The notes: generated from the sequence alone by a model not told the origin. A DNA stretch of 64,000 nucleotides from Planctomycetota bacterium (GCA_021413865.1 JAIOPN010000014.1:124001-188000), one strand, 5' to 3'. Shown: positions 33,714-43,175, numbered from the stretch's first letter. Made by a program: numbers and translations.

Positions 33714-34550
33714 TCAGCGGTGGATGGTGGGGTTGGCGGCGGCGAGGCGTTTGGCCATGACGCGCAGGGCCTGGGGGTTGTTGTCGATGAGCACGGCGTG
33801 GCGGCCGAGCTTGTGCGCGGCGTGGCCGGTGGTGCCCGAGCCGGCGAAAAAATCCAGCACCGTGTCGCCCGGGTTCGTGTGCACCTTGATGATGCGTTCG
33901 AGGATGGCGATGGGTTTCTGCGTGGGGTATCCGGTTTTTTCCTTGCCGGTCGGGCTGACGATGGTGTGCCACCAGGTGTCGGTGGGCGTCTTGCCGCGCG
34001 CCGCCTTCTCGGGCGTGACGAGTTTGGGGGCCATGTAGGGCACGCGGTCGATGGCGTCGTAGTTGTAGGTGTACCGCTGGGGGTTTTTGGCGTACCAGAG
34101 GATGTTGTCATGCTTGGCGGGCCAGCGGCGGCGCGAGCGTGCCCCATAGTCGTATGCCCAGATGATCTCGTTCATGAACGACGCCCGGTCGAAGATCGTG
34201 TCGAGAAGCACCTTGGCGTAGTGCACCTCGCGGCAGTCGAGGTGGAGGAACAGGCTGCCATCGGGCTTGAGCAGACGGTGCGCCTGGCGCAGCCGCGGCT
34301 CGATGAAGGCAATATAGTCGTCGAACAGGTCGGCGTAGCTCCCGGCGGTCGCCGCTGCGAGCTTGACGGTGCGGTAGCGCTGCCCGTGGAACCCCGTGCG
34401 GTCCCCCGCCGGGTCGCGGATGATCTTCATGCGGCGGCGCTTCTGCTTGCGACCGGTGTTGAACGGCGGGTCAATGTAGATCAGTTCGAACGACCCCTCC
34501 GCCAGCGCGGGCAGCAGGGCGAGGTTGTCGGCGAGGTGGATGTCGAGCAT
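33714..34550 (-). CDS. Orphan DNA methyltransferase (beta-type, DPPF)
   Basis: 278 residues, ATG 34550. S-adenosylmethionine-dependent N6-adenine or N4-cytosine methyltransferase. Catalytic motif IV is IYIDPPFNTG (residues 25-34) and comes before the SAM-binding motif I, LDFFAGSGTTGHAA, near the C terminus, which is the beta-class order. TQKPIAILERII is the usual segment before motif I. No restriction endonuclease gene is adjacent, and the neighbours are a transporter and phoB, so it looks solitary and possibly regulatory. The target site cannot be inferred. Confidence 0.87.
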   Translation of the reverse strand: MLDIHLADNLALLPALAEGSFELIYIDPPFNTGRKQKRRRMKIIRDPAGDRTGFHGQRYRTVKLAAATAGSYADLFDDYIAFIEPRLRQAHRLLKPDGSLFLHLDCREVHYAKVLLDTIFDRASFMNEIIWAYDYGARSRRRWPAKHDNILWYAKNPQRYTYNYDAIDRVPYMAPKLVTPEKAARGKTPTDTWWHTIVSPTGKEKTGYPTQKPIAILERIIKVHTNPGDTVLDFFAGSGTTGHAAHKLGRHAVLIDNNPQALRVMAKRLAAANPTIHR

Positions 34551-34586
34551 GGGAGGCTTGAGGCAAATACCGCCCGGTCGGTCAAC

Positions 34587-34615
34587 CCTATAATCGTGCA
34601 AGCCCGTCACGCCAA
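34587..34615 (-). promoter_or_regulatory. Possible sigma-70-type promoter of the methyltransferase
   Basis: On the minus strand TTGGCG (34610-34615) and TATAGG (34587-34592) are spaced 17 bases apart, 37 bases before the start codon. The match is partial, and TATAAT can be read on the plus strand at 34589, so the assignment is tentative. Confidence 0.3.
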
Positions 34616-34800
34616 CAACCGCCGTTCCGCGTGTCTGGGGGTTGAGGGCAGCCCCGATCCGGCCCGAGACACGAAACACACCAAATCCTAACGTGAACCA
34701 CATACAACGCTGTCACGACCATGGTAGAGATTCACGTGCCTGAGGAACTAGCGCACCGCCCTCCCCGACGAGGGAACCTTCTCTACCGAAAGGACCGACC

Positions 34801-35490
34801 GTGGCGAGACAGAAAATACTGGTTGTGGACGACGAGGAGGACATCCTCGAGCTGGTCGAATACAACCTCGCCAAGAACGGCTTCCAGGTCACCTGCGTCG
34901 CCACCGGCGAAGACGCCATCAAGACCGCCCGCGCCCAGTCGCCCGACACCGTCGTGCTGGACCTCATGCTCCCGGGCACGGACGGCCTGGAGGTCTGCCG
35001 CGCCCTCAAGGCGGATGCCAAGACCAAGATGATTCCCATCGTGATGCTCACCGCCAAGGGCGAGGAGCAGGACATCGTCGCCGGGCTGGAGATGGGTGCG
35101 GACGATTATGTGACCAAGCCCTTCAGCCCCAAGGTGCTGGTCGCCCGCGTCAAGGCGGTGTTGCGCCGCAAGGAGATCGAGCCTACGTCCGATGACGCCT
35201 CGTTGCGGATCAGCGGCCTGGTGATCAACCCCGGCCGCCACGAGGTGCTGGTGGACGGCGAGGGCGTGGTGCTCACCTTCACGGAGTTCAAGATCCTGCA
35301 CATGCTCGCCCGCCGGCCCGGCTGGGTTTACACGCGGGGCCAGATCGTGGACGGCGTGCAGGGGCAGGACGTGGCGGTCACCGACCGGTCGGTGGACGTA
35401 CACATCGTCTCGCTGCGGCGCAAGCTCGGTGCCTACGCCGAGCTCATCGAAACCGTCCGCGGCGTCGGCTACCGGTTCAAGGACGCATAA
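34801..35490 (+). CDS. phoB: PhoB-type response regulator
   Basis: 229 residues, GTG start with AAAGGA upstream. The N-terminal receiver (1-122) has KILVVDDEED, phosphoacceptor Asp54 in VVLDLMLPGTDG, and ADDYVTKPF. The C-terminal winged-helix DNA-binding domain (about 130-229) has LTFTEFKILHMLARRPGWVY, SVDVHIVSLRRKLG and VRGVGYRF. Only 3 bases separate it from the histidine kinase, so they form an operon. The pairing resembles PhoB/PhoR, but no pst or phoU gene is in the window, so phosphate control is probable rather than shown. Confidence 0.88.
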   Translation: MARQKILVVDDEEDILELVEYNLAKNGFQVTCVATGEDAIKTARAQSPDTVVLDLMLPGTDGLEVCRALKADAKTKMIPIVMLTAKGEEQDIVAGLEMGADDYVTKPFSPKVLVARVKAVLRRKEIEPTSDDASLRISGLVINPGRHEVLVDGEGVVLTFTEFKILHMLARRPGWVYTRGQIVDGVQGQDVAVTDRSVDVHIVSLRRKLGAYAELIETVRGVGYRFKDA

Positions 35491-35493
35491 GCA

Positions 35494-36954
35494 TTGCCCG
35501 GCAAGCGGCGCATCATCTGGAGGCTCTACGCGGCCTCGCTGGTCTCCACCGTGATCTGCTGCGCGGGCACGGCCTATTTCGCCGCCCGCGCGGCGCGGGG
35601 CGGCGGCGCCGAAGATGTGAGCCAAGCCGCGTGGCTCACGGCCATCGTGCTCTGCGCGACCGTCGCCGCCGTCGGGTTCATCATCTCCTGGCACATCGGC
35701 CGTGACCTCATGAACATCCGCACCGGCGCGGAGCGCTTCGCCGCCGGCGACCTGGTGCACAAGATCACCGAGCCGGGCTCCGACGAGCTGGGCGGGCTGG
35801 CCGAGTCGCTCAACCGCATGGCCGCGCTGCTCGACGAGAAGATCCGCACCATCACGCGGCAGAGCCACGAGCAGCAGGCGGTGCTCTCCAGCATGATCGA
35901 GGGCGTACTGGCCGTCGATAACGACGAGCGCATCCTCAGCCTCAACCACGCGGCGGTCGAGCTGATCGGCGCCGACCCGGGGCGCGTGATCGGCCGACGC
36001 ATCCAGGAGGTGGTCCGCAACACGCAGCTCCAGCGCTTTGTTGCACGCGCCCTCTCCAGCCACGAGCCCGTCGAGGCCGACGTCGTCCTCCCCGCCTCGC
36101 CCGGCAGCGACGCCGGCGAGGAACGCTACCTCCAGACGCACGGTACCGTGCTCCGCGACGCCTCGGGCAAGAGCATCGGCGCCCTGGTCGTCATCAACGA
36201 TGTCACCCGCATGCGGAGGCTCGAAAACCTGCGCCGTGATTTCGTCGCCAACGTCTCCCACGAGCTTAAAACCCCCGTTACCTCCATCAAGGGCTTCATC
36301 GAGACCCTCCGCGACGGCGCGATGCGCGAGCCGGACAACGCCGACCAGTTCCTCGCCATCATCAGCCGCCAGGCGGATCGGCTTAATTCGATCATCGAGG
36401 ACCTGCTGAAGCTCTCGCGCATCGAGCAGGACGCGGAGCGCTCGCAGATCGAGCTCTCCCCGCACCGGCTGATCGACGTGCTGCAATCGGCGATCAACGA
36501 CACCGCGGCGGCGGCGGGCGACCGCGGGCTTAGCGTCACGCTCGACTGCCCGCACGACCTGGAGCCGCGCATCAACGCCCCGCTCATCGAGCAGGCGGTG
36601 GTGAACCTGCTGGACAACGCCATCAAGTACACGGAGAACGGCGGCGTGATCGAGCTGGCCGCCCGGCAAGAGAACGCCGAGGCCGTCATCCAGGTGCGCG
36701 ACCGCGGCTGCGGCATCCCCGCCGAGCACCTGCCACGCTTGTTCGAGCGCTTCTACCGCGTGGACAAGGCGCGGAGCCGGAAACAGGGCGGCACGGGGCT
36801 GGGCCTGGCGATCGTCAAGCACATCGCCCAGGCGCACCGCGGCGGCGTCTCCGTGCAATCCACCCCCGGCGCCGGCAGCACGTTCACCATCCGCATCCCG
36901 GTCGCTCCGGCGGATAATTCGGTGGCGGGATCGGTCGCGCCGTCATCACGTTGA
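35494..36954 (+). CDS. phoR: PhoR-type sensor histidine kinase
   Basis: 486 residues, TTG start (AAGGA about 10 bases upstream). There are two membrane helices (about 9-30 and 46-66) with a very short external loop, then HAMP (about 68-120), PAS (about 130-235, QQAVLSSMIEGVLAVDNDER) and the kinase core. The H box is FVANVSHELKTPVTS with His near residue 256. N, G1 and G2 boxes follow in NLLDNAIKYTENGG, VRDRGCGIP and GGTGLGLAIVKHI. A short sensor loop and a PAS domain are typical of PhoR. It is translated directly after phoB. Confidence 0.88.
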   Translation: MPGKRRIIWRLYAASLVSTVICCAGTAYFAARAARGGGAEDVSQAAWLTAIVLCATVAAVGFIISWHIGRDLMNIRTGAERFAAGDLVHKITEPGSDELGGLAESLNRMAALLDEKIRTITRQSHEQQAVLSSMIEGVLAVDNDERILSLNHAAVELIGADPGRVIGRRIQEVVRNTQLQRFVARALSSHEPVEADVVLPASPGSDAGEERYLQTHGTVLRDASGKSIGALVVINDVTRMRRLENLRRDFVANVSHELKTPVTSIKGFIETLRDGAMREPDNADQFLAIISRQADRLNSIIEDLLKLSRIEQDAERSQIELSPHRLIDVLQSAINDTAAAAGDRGLSVTLDCPHDLEPRINAPLIEQAVVNLLDNAIKYTENGGVIELAARQENAEAVIQVRDRGCGIPAEHLPRLFERFYRVDKARSRKQGGTGLGLAIVKHIAQAHRGGVSVQSTPGAGSTFTIRIPVAPADNSVAGSVAPSSR

Positions 36955-37031
36955 CGCATATCCCCTCTCCCCCGAAAGAGGGGGCGATCTTCCTACTGTG
37001 TAGAATCGCCCTCCCCACGGAGTTCTCCACC

Positions 37032-37946
37032 ATGCCCGCCGACTGGACCTGCGCCCTCGAGCTCCGCCCCGACCGTTCCATCGCCGCGGGGAGCGAGCGC
37101 GCCCTGGTCGATGCCCTGCGCCGCGGCGCGGACCTGCGCATCTACACCGAGTTCATTTTCGAGGAGCACATCGTCCCCGGCGGCGACGGCGACACGTCCC
37201 ACGACGGCCTGATCCGCGAGGTCATCGACTTCCGCCAGACTTACCTCGTCGACGACCGCCACGCCGCCGCCGTCACCACGCTCCGCCAGCCCGTCCACCC
37301 GCCCTTCGGTTTCAACGGCACGCAGCCTCGCACCTCCTTCTTCCTCTACAACATGACCGGCCACCAGGGGTGCGCGAACGTCATCCTCGATGGGAGCGCG
37401 CCCACCGCGCAACCCGGCGGGCGCCGCGAGATGCCCACACCCGCAGCGATGCCCAAGATGGGCCCCGAGACCATCTTTGACGAGGGCACGCTTGGGCAGT
37501 CGCGTAATTTCATCTACGACTTCGATGTGTATCGCTTCTTCGTCCGCGACGAGTGGCGCGAGGTGCTTTCGCACAACGAGAATGGGCGGGTGATTTCCGG
37601 CTCGTTCGACGCGCTGAAAAAAGCGCAGATCGAGGCCCGTGAATTCAAGGTCGCCATGCGCGGGCTCTGCACCGGGATGAGTGGAGACACCGGATTACAG
37701 CACGAGGTCTTCGCGCACATCGGCTCGGGTTTCCTGCATGAAAAACCGGGGCTCTACAACGCGATCACCCACCCGCTGGTGCGCATCGCGCCCGCCATTC
37801 CCTTGCAATATCGATCGGGTAGTTGGGACGCCGCGTGGGTCTATCTCGCCACGGATGGCCGGGCGGTGGTACGCCGGCTCGATCCCTACACACGCGCATG
37901 GAGCGACACGCCGACGCGATTGGCGTGCCGGTGGTTTGTGCGGTGA
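37032..37946 (+). CDS. Conserved hypothetical protein
   Basis: 304 residues, ATG 37032. No family is recognised. The protein has no signal peptide or membrane segment, many aromatic residues, and sequences such as RTSFFLYNMTGHQGC, RNFIYDFDVYRFFVRDEW and WDAAWVYLATDGRAV. The stop is immediately adjacent to the stop of the convergent birA gene, with no base between. A compact soluble beta-rich protein is likely. Codon use is like the neighbours, so it seems native. Confidence 0.6.
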   Translation: MPADWTCALELRPDRSIAAGSERALVDALRRGADLRIYTEFIFEEHIVPGGDGDTSHDGLIREVIDFRQTYLVDDRHAAAVTTLRQPVHPPFGFNGTQPRTSFFLYNMTGHQGCANVILDGSAPTAQPGGRREMPTPAAMPKMGPETIFDEGTLGQSRNFIYDFDVYRFFVRDEWREVLSHNENGRVISGSFDALKKAQIEAREFKVAMRGLCTGMSGDTGLQHEVFAHIGSGFLHEKPGLYNAITHPLVRIAPAIPLQYRSGSWDAAWVYLATDGRAVVRRLDPYTRAWSDTPTRLACRWFVR

Positions 37947-38702
37947 TCACGCCTGCTCGACCACCGACCCCGCGTCGATGCGGTGGATTGTGCCACCTTC
38001 TTCGAGCAGCAGCCTGCCCGCGCGATCGATGCCGGTGCAGACGCCGCGCAGAACATCGCCGCCGGGCACGCTGACGCCGATCCGTTTGCCGGTGAGGGCA
38101 TGAACGCGCGAGAGTTCCGCGTGCCAATCGCCGGACTCCCACACGTCGCGCAGCGCCAGCGCGACGCCGATGAACACGTCGATCGCCGTCGGATTTTCGC
38201 GTCTTGGTTTTCCGATGAGCGTCGCCAGCGATGTTGCCCGCCGTTTCACCTCCGCCGGGGCCATGGTGAAATCTCCCGCGATGTTCACGCCCACCCCGAC
38301 GAGGTCCGTCTGCCCGACGCGCTCACAGAGTATGCCGCAGAGTTTTTTCCCGTCGGCTAATACGTCGTTGGGCCACTTGATCGTGAGCCGGTCGGCGTCG
38401 ATGTATTGCGACAGCGCACGTCGGACCGCCAGCCCGGAGCGCAGCGTCAGCTCGCCGGGAGAGCGTTCTTCATGCGCCGGCAGCGCGAATGTGGCCGTGA
38501 GTGAGCCGCTGCCGGAGAACCACTGATTGGCCCCGCGCCCGCGGCCGGCGGTCTGGCGCGTGGCGAGCACGGCCCATGAGCCGGGGAGCTTCTTTTGGGC
38601 GGCGATCGCGGCGGCGCGGGAGTTGGTCGAGCGCAGCGTGCCGTAACGGAACACGCGCGTGAGGCCGGTGAGGGCGGCGAGTTGCGCGGCGGTGGGGTTC
38701 AC
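37947..38702 (-). CDS. birA: Biotin--[acetyl-CoA-carboxylase] ligase
   Basis: 251 residues. Makes biotinyl-AMP and transfers biotin to the carrier lysine of carboxylases. The signature GRGRGANQWFSGSGSL (biotinoyl-AMP loop), LTIKWPNDVLADGKKLCGIL and VGVGVNIAG are present, with the C-terminal SH3-like domain at about 205-251. There is no N-terminal HTH, so this is a monofunctional type I ligase without repressor function. It lies 199 bases downstream of pyruvate carboxylase on the same strand, and that enzyme is a likely substrate. Confidence 0.92.
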   Translation of the reverse strand: MNPTAAQLAALTGLTRVFRYGTLRSTNSRAAAIAAQKKLPGSWAVLATRQTAGRGRGANQWFSGSGSLTATFALPAHEERSPGELTLRSGLAVRRALSQYIDADRLTIKWPNDVLADGKKLCGILCERVGQTDLVGVGVNIAGDFTMAPAEVKRRATSLATLIGKPRRENPTAIDVFIGVALALRDVWESGDWHAELSRVHALTGKRIGVSVPGGDVLRGVCTGIDRAGRLLLEEGGTIHRIDAGSVVEQA

Positions 38703-38733
38703 GGAGACAGGATAAGAGAAGCGGGAGGATTTT

Positions 38734-38871
38734 CCCTCTCCCCACGGGAGAGGGTGGCGGTGTCCTCACCGCCGGGTGAGGGGACCTGCGGCTGGATGGG
38801 TCTCGCGCGCTCGCAACACCCAACCGGTCGCGGACGCCCTCACCCCAGCCCTCTCCCGGAGGGAGAGGGGG
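38734..38871. repeat. MITE-like element, copy 2 (inverted relative to copy 1)
   Basis: It lies between pyc and birA. Both ends carry CCCTCTCCC...GGGAGAGGG hairpins. Its reverse complement aligns along the whole length with 24355-24494, including CGCGAGACCC and GGTCCCCTCACCC. A TAAGAGCCGCGAGCGGCG motif follows at 38872. Confidence 0.75.
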
Positions 38872-38901
38872 TAAGAGCCGCGAGCGGCGGAGAAGAGCGG
38901 C

Positions 38902-41900
38902 TCAGCCCTTGATCGGTTCGAGCGTCACCAGTAGGTCTCGGGTCTGCACCGTCGAGCCCGGTCGGACGTGGACCTCTTTCACCTTCGCGGCCATGGGGGC
39001 GAAGACGGAGGTCTCCATCTTCATCGCCTCGAGGGACAAAAGCTTCTCGCCCTTGCCCACGGTGTGGCCGGCGGAGACGACGACGGTGGCGACCTTGCCG
39101 GGCATGGGGGCGGCGATCTGCTCGGGCTTGTCGGGGTCGGCCTTGACGTGCGTCGGGCCGGTCGCCTTGAGCGAGCGGTCGAGCACGCGCACGGAGCGCG
39201 GCTGGCCGTTGAGCTCGAAGAAGACCTCGCGCTCACCGTCCACATCCGCATCACCGACGGTCAGGAACTTGATGATGAGCGTCTTGCCCGGCTCGATATC
39301 GACCGGCGCTTCACGCCCGGACTTGAGCCCGTAGAAAAACGCCTCGGTGGGGAGCACGGAGGTCTCGCCGTACTGCCTGCGGTGCGCGTCGAACTCGACA
39401 AACACCTTGGGGTACATGAGGTAGCTCATGAGGTCGGTGTCGGAGATCGTGTGGCGGACCTTGGCCTCGACCTCTTTACGCGTGGCGGCGAAGTCGGTGG
39501 CGGGGAGCAGCTCGCCGGGTCGGCCCTTCAGGGGCTTGCGGTCGCGGAGGATGATCTTCTGGACCTTCGCGGGCCAGCCGCCGACGGGCTGGCCGAGCTT
39601 GCCCTCGAACAGTTCGATGACGGACTCGGGGAACGAGAGGTCTCGTGACTCGTCGAGCACGTCATTGGCCGTGAGGTTGTTGGTGACCAGGAAGAGCGCC
39701 ATGTCGCCGACGACCTTGCTCGTGGGTGTGACCTTGATGATGTCGCCGAAGAGCTGGTTGACGTCGGCGTAGGCCTTGGCGACCTCGTGCCAGCGCGGGC
39801 CCAGGCCCAGGCTCTTGGCCTGCTCCTGCAGGTTCGTCACCTGGCCGCCGGGCATCTCGTGCTTATAGACCTCGGCCGTGCCCGCGACCATGCCGGACTC
39901 GAAGGGGTAGTACACCTTGCGCACGTCCTGCCAGTAGTTCGAGTACGAGTTCAGCGCATCCAAATCCAGCCCGGTGTCACGCGGCGTATGGGCCAGCGCG
40001 GCGACGATGGAATTGAGGTTCGGCTGGCTCGTAAGACCCGACATCGAGGCGGCGGCGGCGTCGGCGATGTTCACGCCGGCCTCGGCGGCCTTGAGGATCG
40101 CCCCGGACTGCACGGCGGCGGTGTCGTGCGTGTGGAAGTGGATCGGGACCCCGATCTCGTCACGCAGCGCCTTGACCAGCGCGTGCGCCGCGTAGGGCTT
40201 GCAGAGGCCGGCCATGTCCTTGATCGCCAGGATGTGCGCCCCGGCCTTCTCCAGCTCCTTGGCCATCTTCACGTAATACTTGAGCGAGTACTTGTCGCGG
40301 CGCGGGTCGAGGATGTCGCCGGTGTAGCAGATCGCCGGCTCGCAGAGGGCCTTGGTCTCCTCGCGGACCGCCTCCATCGCGGGCAGGATGTTGGGCATCC
40401 AGTTCAGGGCGTCGAAGATGCGGAAGACGTCGATGCCCTGCGAGGCCGACATCTTGACGAACTCACGCACGATGTCGTCGGCGTAATTCGTGTAGCCCAC
40501 CGCATTGCCGGCGCGGAGCAGCATCTGGAAGAGCACGTTGGGGATCGCCTGCCGCAGCGTGGTCAGCCGCTCCCACGGGTCTTCCTTGAGGAACCGCATC
40601 GCCGAGTCGAAGGTCGCCCCGCCCCACATCTCCAGGCTGAACAGGCCCGACATGTTCTGCGCCACGTAGGGCGCGACCTTGAGCATGTCGTAGCTGCGGA
40701 CGCGCGTCGCCAGCAGCGACTGGTGCGCGTCGCGGAAGGTCGTGTCCGTCATCAGCAGACGCTTCTGCTTGCGGACCCACTGGCTGAACTTCTCGGGGCC
40801 CAGCTCCAGCAGCTTGTCGCGCGTGCCGGGGGGGAAGGGCGCGCCGGGGCGGATGACCGGCGCGACGGGCTCGGGCAGCTCGCGGGCGTCTGTGCGGCCC
40901 TTCACCTGCGCGTTGCCGTTCACGGCCAGGTCGCCGACATAGAGCAGGATCTTCGACGCCCGGTCGCGGCGCGGCACCCAGTTGAAGAGCTCGGGCGATT
41001 TATCGATGAAGGTCGTCGTGACCTGCCCGGCCTTGAAGGTCTTGTGCAGGATCAGGTTGTCGAGGAAGGGGATGTTCGTCTTCACGCCGCGGATGCGGAA
41101 CTCGCGCAGGGCCCGGTCCATGCGCTGGATCGCCTGGTCGAACGTCGGCGCCCAGGCGGTGACCTTCACGAGCATGGAGTCGTAGAAGGGCGTGATGGAG
41201 GCGCCGGAGTAGGCGGTGCCGCCGTCGAGCCGGATGCCGAAGCCGGCGGGCGAGCGGTAGTTCGTGATCCGGCCGTAGTCGGGGATGAAGCGGTTCTCGG
41301 GGTCCTCGGTGGTCACGCGGCACTGCAGCGCGAAACCGTTGGTGCGGACCTCGCTCTGCTGCGGGATGCCGATGAGCGGGTCGTGCAGGCTCACGCCCTG
41401 GGCGACGAGGATCTGCGTGCGGACGATGTCGATGCCGCTGACCATCTCGGTGACGGTGTGCTCGACCTGGACGCGCGGGTTGACCTCGATGAAGAAGAAC
41501 TCGTTGGTGTCGGCATCGACGAGGAACTCGACGGTGCCCGCGTTGACGTAGCCGATCTGCGAGACGAGCCGGACGGCGGCCTCGCAGAGCGCCTTGCGCA
41601 CCGCCGGGTCGAGGTTGGGCGCGGGGGCGATCTCGACGACCTTCTGGTGGCGGCGCTGCACGGAGCAGTCGCGCTCCCAGAGGTGGAGGATGTGCCCGTG
41701 CTGGTCGCCGATGACCTGCACCTCGATGTGGCGTGCGCGGGGGATGAAGCGTTCGATGAAGACGGCGGCGTTGCCGAAGGCGCCGCCGGCCTCGCGCGCG
41801 GCGTCCTCGAGGCGCGGCTCGAGCTCATCCTCGGTGGTGACGACGCGCATGCCGCGCCCGCCGCCGCCGAACGACGCCTTCAAGATCAGCGGGTAGCCGA

Positions 41901-42366
41901 CGCGCTTGGCTTCTTTCTTGAGACCCGGGCCGGCTTTCACCGGGCCGTCGCTGCCGGGCACGGTGGGGACGTTCGCCTTTTTCGCGAGTTCCTTGGCGGC
42001 GACCTTGTCACCGAAGGCATCGAGCATCTCGGGCGTGGGGCCGATGAAGGTGATGCCCGCGTCGCGGCACGCCTTGGCGAAGGCGGGGTTCTCCGACATG
42101 AAGCCGTAGCCCGGGTGGATCGCGTCCACGCCCGTGGCCTTGGCGATCTCGATCACGCCCTGGATATCGAGGTAGGCCGCGACCGGGCCCTTGCCGGCGC
42201 CGACCTGGTAGGACTCGTCGGACTTGAAGCGGTGCAGCGAGAAGCGGTCCTCGTGGCTGTAGATGGCGACGGTGCGGATGCCCAGCTCCGTGGCGGCGCG
42301 GAACACCCGGATCGCGATCTCACCGCGGTTGGCAACAAGTAATTTTTTCATGGCGGCCATAGCCAC
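38902..42366 (-). CDS. pyc: Pyruvate carboxylase
   Basis: 1154 residues, the usual length of the single-chain enzyme. Biotin-dependent carboxylation of pyruvate to oxaloacetate. Order: biotin carboxylase (about 1-460; LLVANRGEIAIRVFRA, ATP-grasp FGGGGRGMRVV, EVNPRVQVEHTVTE), carboxyltransferase TIM barrel (about 540-810; TDTTFRDAHQSLLATRVR, HFHTHDTA), tetramer/linker region, and C-terminal biotin carrier domain with LEAMKMETSVFAP, where the Lys is biotinylated. Three in-frame ATGs lie within 16 bases of the start (42366, 42360, 42351), and the last gives the family-typical MKKLLVANRGE. It provides anaplerosis. Confidence 0.95.
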   Translation of the reverse strand: MAMAAMKKLLVANRGEIAIRVFRAATELGIRTVAIYSHEDRFSLHRFKSDESYQVGAGKGPVAAYLDIQGVIEIAKATGVDAIHPGYGFMSENPAFAKACRDAGITFIGPTPEMLDAFGDKVAAKELAKKANVPTVPGSDGPVKAGPGLKKEAKRVGYPLILKASFGGGGRGMRVVTTEDELEPRLEDAAREAGGAFGNAAVFIERFIPRARHIEVQVIGDQHGHILHLWERDCSVQRRHQKVVEIAPAPNLDPAVRKALCEAAVRLVSQIGYVNAGTVEFLVDADTNEFFFIEVNPRVQVEHTVTEMVSGIDIVRTQILVAQGVSLHDPLIGIPQQSEVRTNGFALQCRVTTEDPENRFIPDYGRITNYRSPAGFGIRLDGGTAYSGASITPFYDSMLVKVTAWAPTFDQAIQRMDRALREFRIRGVKTNIPFLDNLILHKTFKAGQVTTTFIDKSPELFNWVPRRDRASKILLYVGDLAVNGNAQVKGRTDARELPEPVAPVIRPGAPFPPGTRDKLLELGPEKFSQWVRKQKRLLMTDTTFRDAHQSLLATRVRSYDMLKVAPYVAQNMSGLFSLEMWGGATFDSAMRFLKEDPWERLTTLRQAIPNVLFQMLLRAGNAVGYTNYADDIVREFVKMSASQGIDVFRIFDALNWMPNILPAMEAVREETKALCEPAICYTGDILDPRRDKYSLKYYVKMAKELEKAGAHILAIKDMAGLCKPYAAHALVKALRDEIGVPIHFHTHDTAAVQSGAILKAAEAGVNIADAAAASMSGLTSQPNLNSIVAALAHTPRDTGLDLDALNSYSNYWQDVRKVYYPFESGMVAGTAEVYKHEMPGGQVTNLQEQAKSLGLGPRWHEVAKAYADVNQLFGDIIKVTPTSKVVGDMALFLVTNNLTANDVLDESRDLSFPESVIELFEGKLGQPVGGWPAKVQKIILRDRKPLKGRPGELLPATDFAATRKEVEAKVRHTISDTDLMSYLMYPKVFVEFDAHRRQYGETSVLPTEAFFYGLKSGREAPVDIEPGKTLIIKFLTVGDADVDGEREVFFELNGQPRSVRVLDRSLKATGPTHVKADPDKPEQIAAPMPGKVATVVVSAGHTVGKGEKLLSLEAMKMETSVFAPMAAKVKEVHVRPGSTVQTRDLLVTLEPIKG

Positions 42367-42485
42367 GGGAGTGTAATGGAAATGGCCGTAAAACGAAAAA
42401 CGACAGCGAAACGCGGGCAGTTAGGGCCCCGTTTACGCGGCAAGCCCGTATCCGCATTGATGCTTGGCGGCCGCCTCCGAGGGCT

Positions 42486-43064
42486 TCACAATTTAAGCGG
42501 ATGGGTGGGTGATTCTGCCGGAATCGCGGCGCCGCATTCGGGGCACCCGCCTTTGCTGGCGCGCAGATTGTAACCGCAGGATGCGCAGAGGCTCACGCTC
42601 CGCGAGTACCGTCGCCGCAAACGTGCAATGAACCAAAGGGCGGGCGGGATTGAGAACACCAGCGCGATCGCCGGGTAGGGAAGCAGCAGGTTCCAGCGGT
42701 GGACATACCCACCATCATGATCGGGGGTAAAGCCGAACCCCAAAACGCGGTCGCTTGCCTCGACGTGCGGCCGGTAGAGCACCGCCAGATCTTCAGGATT
42801 CCGCGGGGGACCAGACATAGATGACCAGTTGTAGGCATGCATGTCCACGCTGGCTCGCCACGGGTCGCCAGATATCAGCCGCGAGTAGCGGAGGCACAGG
42901 CCGGGCCGGTCCACATAAGCACAGAATCCATGCCTTTCGGTGTTCGCGTCGAAGCTCACCATCCAGCGATGCGTGGCCGCGATGGCGGTTAGGCCGGTGG
43001 CGGAGACACCAGCGCACAACAGCAACAAACTCCAGATTGCGGCGTTGAGAAATCGTCGTTTCAT
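42486..43064 (-). CDS. Membrane protein with C-terminal zinc ribbon
   Basis: 192 residues, ATG 43064. A first helix at about 7-27 and a second at about 128-148 (LLPYPAIALVFSIPPALWFIA) enclose an extracytoplasmic loop of about 100 residues. The cytoplasmic tail carries CASCGYNLRASKGGCPECG, the four-Cys ribbon (CxxC...CxxC) that recurs in many planctomycete proteins. The role is unknown. The upstream region is the third MITE-like copy, which overlaps the area just before its start. Confidence 0.65.
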   Translation of the reverse strand: MKRRFLNAAIWSLLLLCAGVSATGLTAIAATHRWMVSFDANTERHGFCAYVDRPGLCLRYSRLISGDPWRASVDMHAYNWSSMSGPPRNPEDLAVLYRPHVEASDRVLGFGFTPDHDGGYVHRWNLLLPYPAIALVFSIPPALWFIARLRRRYSRSVSLCASCGYNLRASKGGCPECGAAIPAESPTHPLKL

Positions 43065-43082
43065 CGGTTGCCACCGATTCGT

Positions 43083-43173
43083 CGACACGGTCGCGCGAAA
43101 CCCATCCGGCCGGTGATCCCCTTCACCCGGCGGCGAAGACGCCGCCACCCTCTCCCGGGGGGGGGGGGGAGGG
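43083..43173. repeat. MITE-like element, copy 3 (truncated) with 13-G tract
   Basis: It contains the CGCGCGAAACCCATCC, CTTCACCCGGCGG and CCGCCACCCTCTCCC blocks of the longer copies but lacks the other terminal hairpin. The final hairpin is altered to a run of 13 G at 43157-43169, two to three bases before the end of murC. Confidence 0.65.
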
Positions 43174-43175
43174 AT

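Noticed and set aside
34589-34594. TATAAT as plus-strand promoter of phoB
   Set aside because: No acceptable -35 box lies 15-19 bases upstream, and it is more than 200 bases from the gene. The minus-strand reading gives a better spaced pair.
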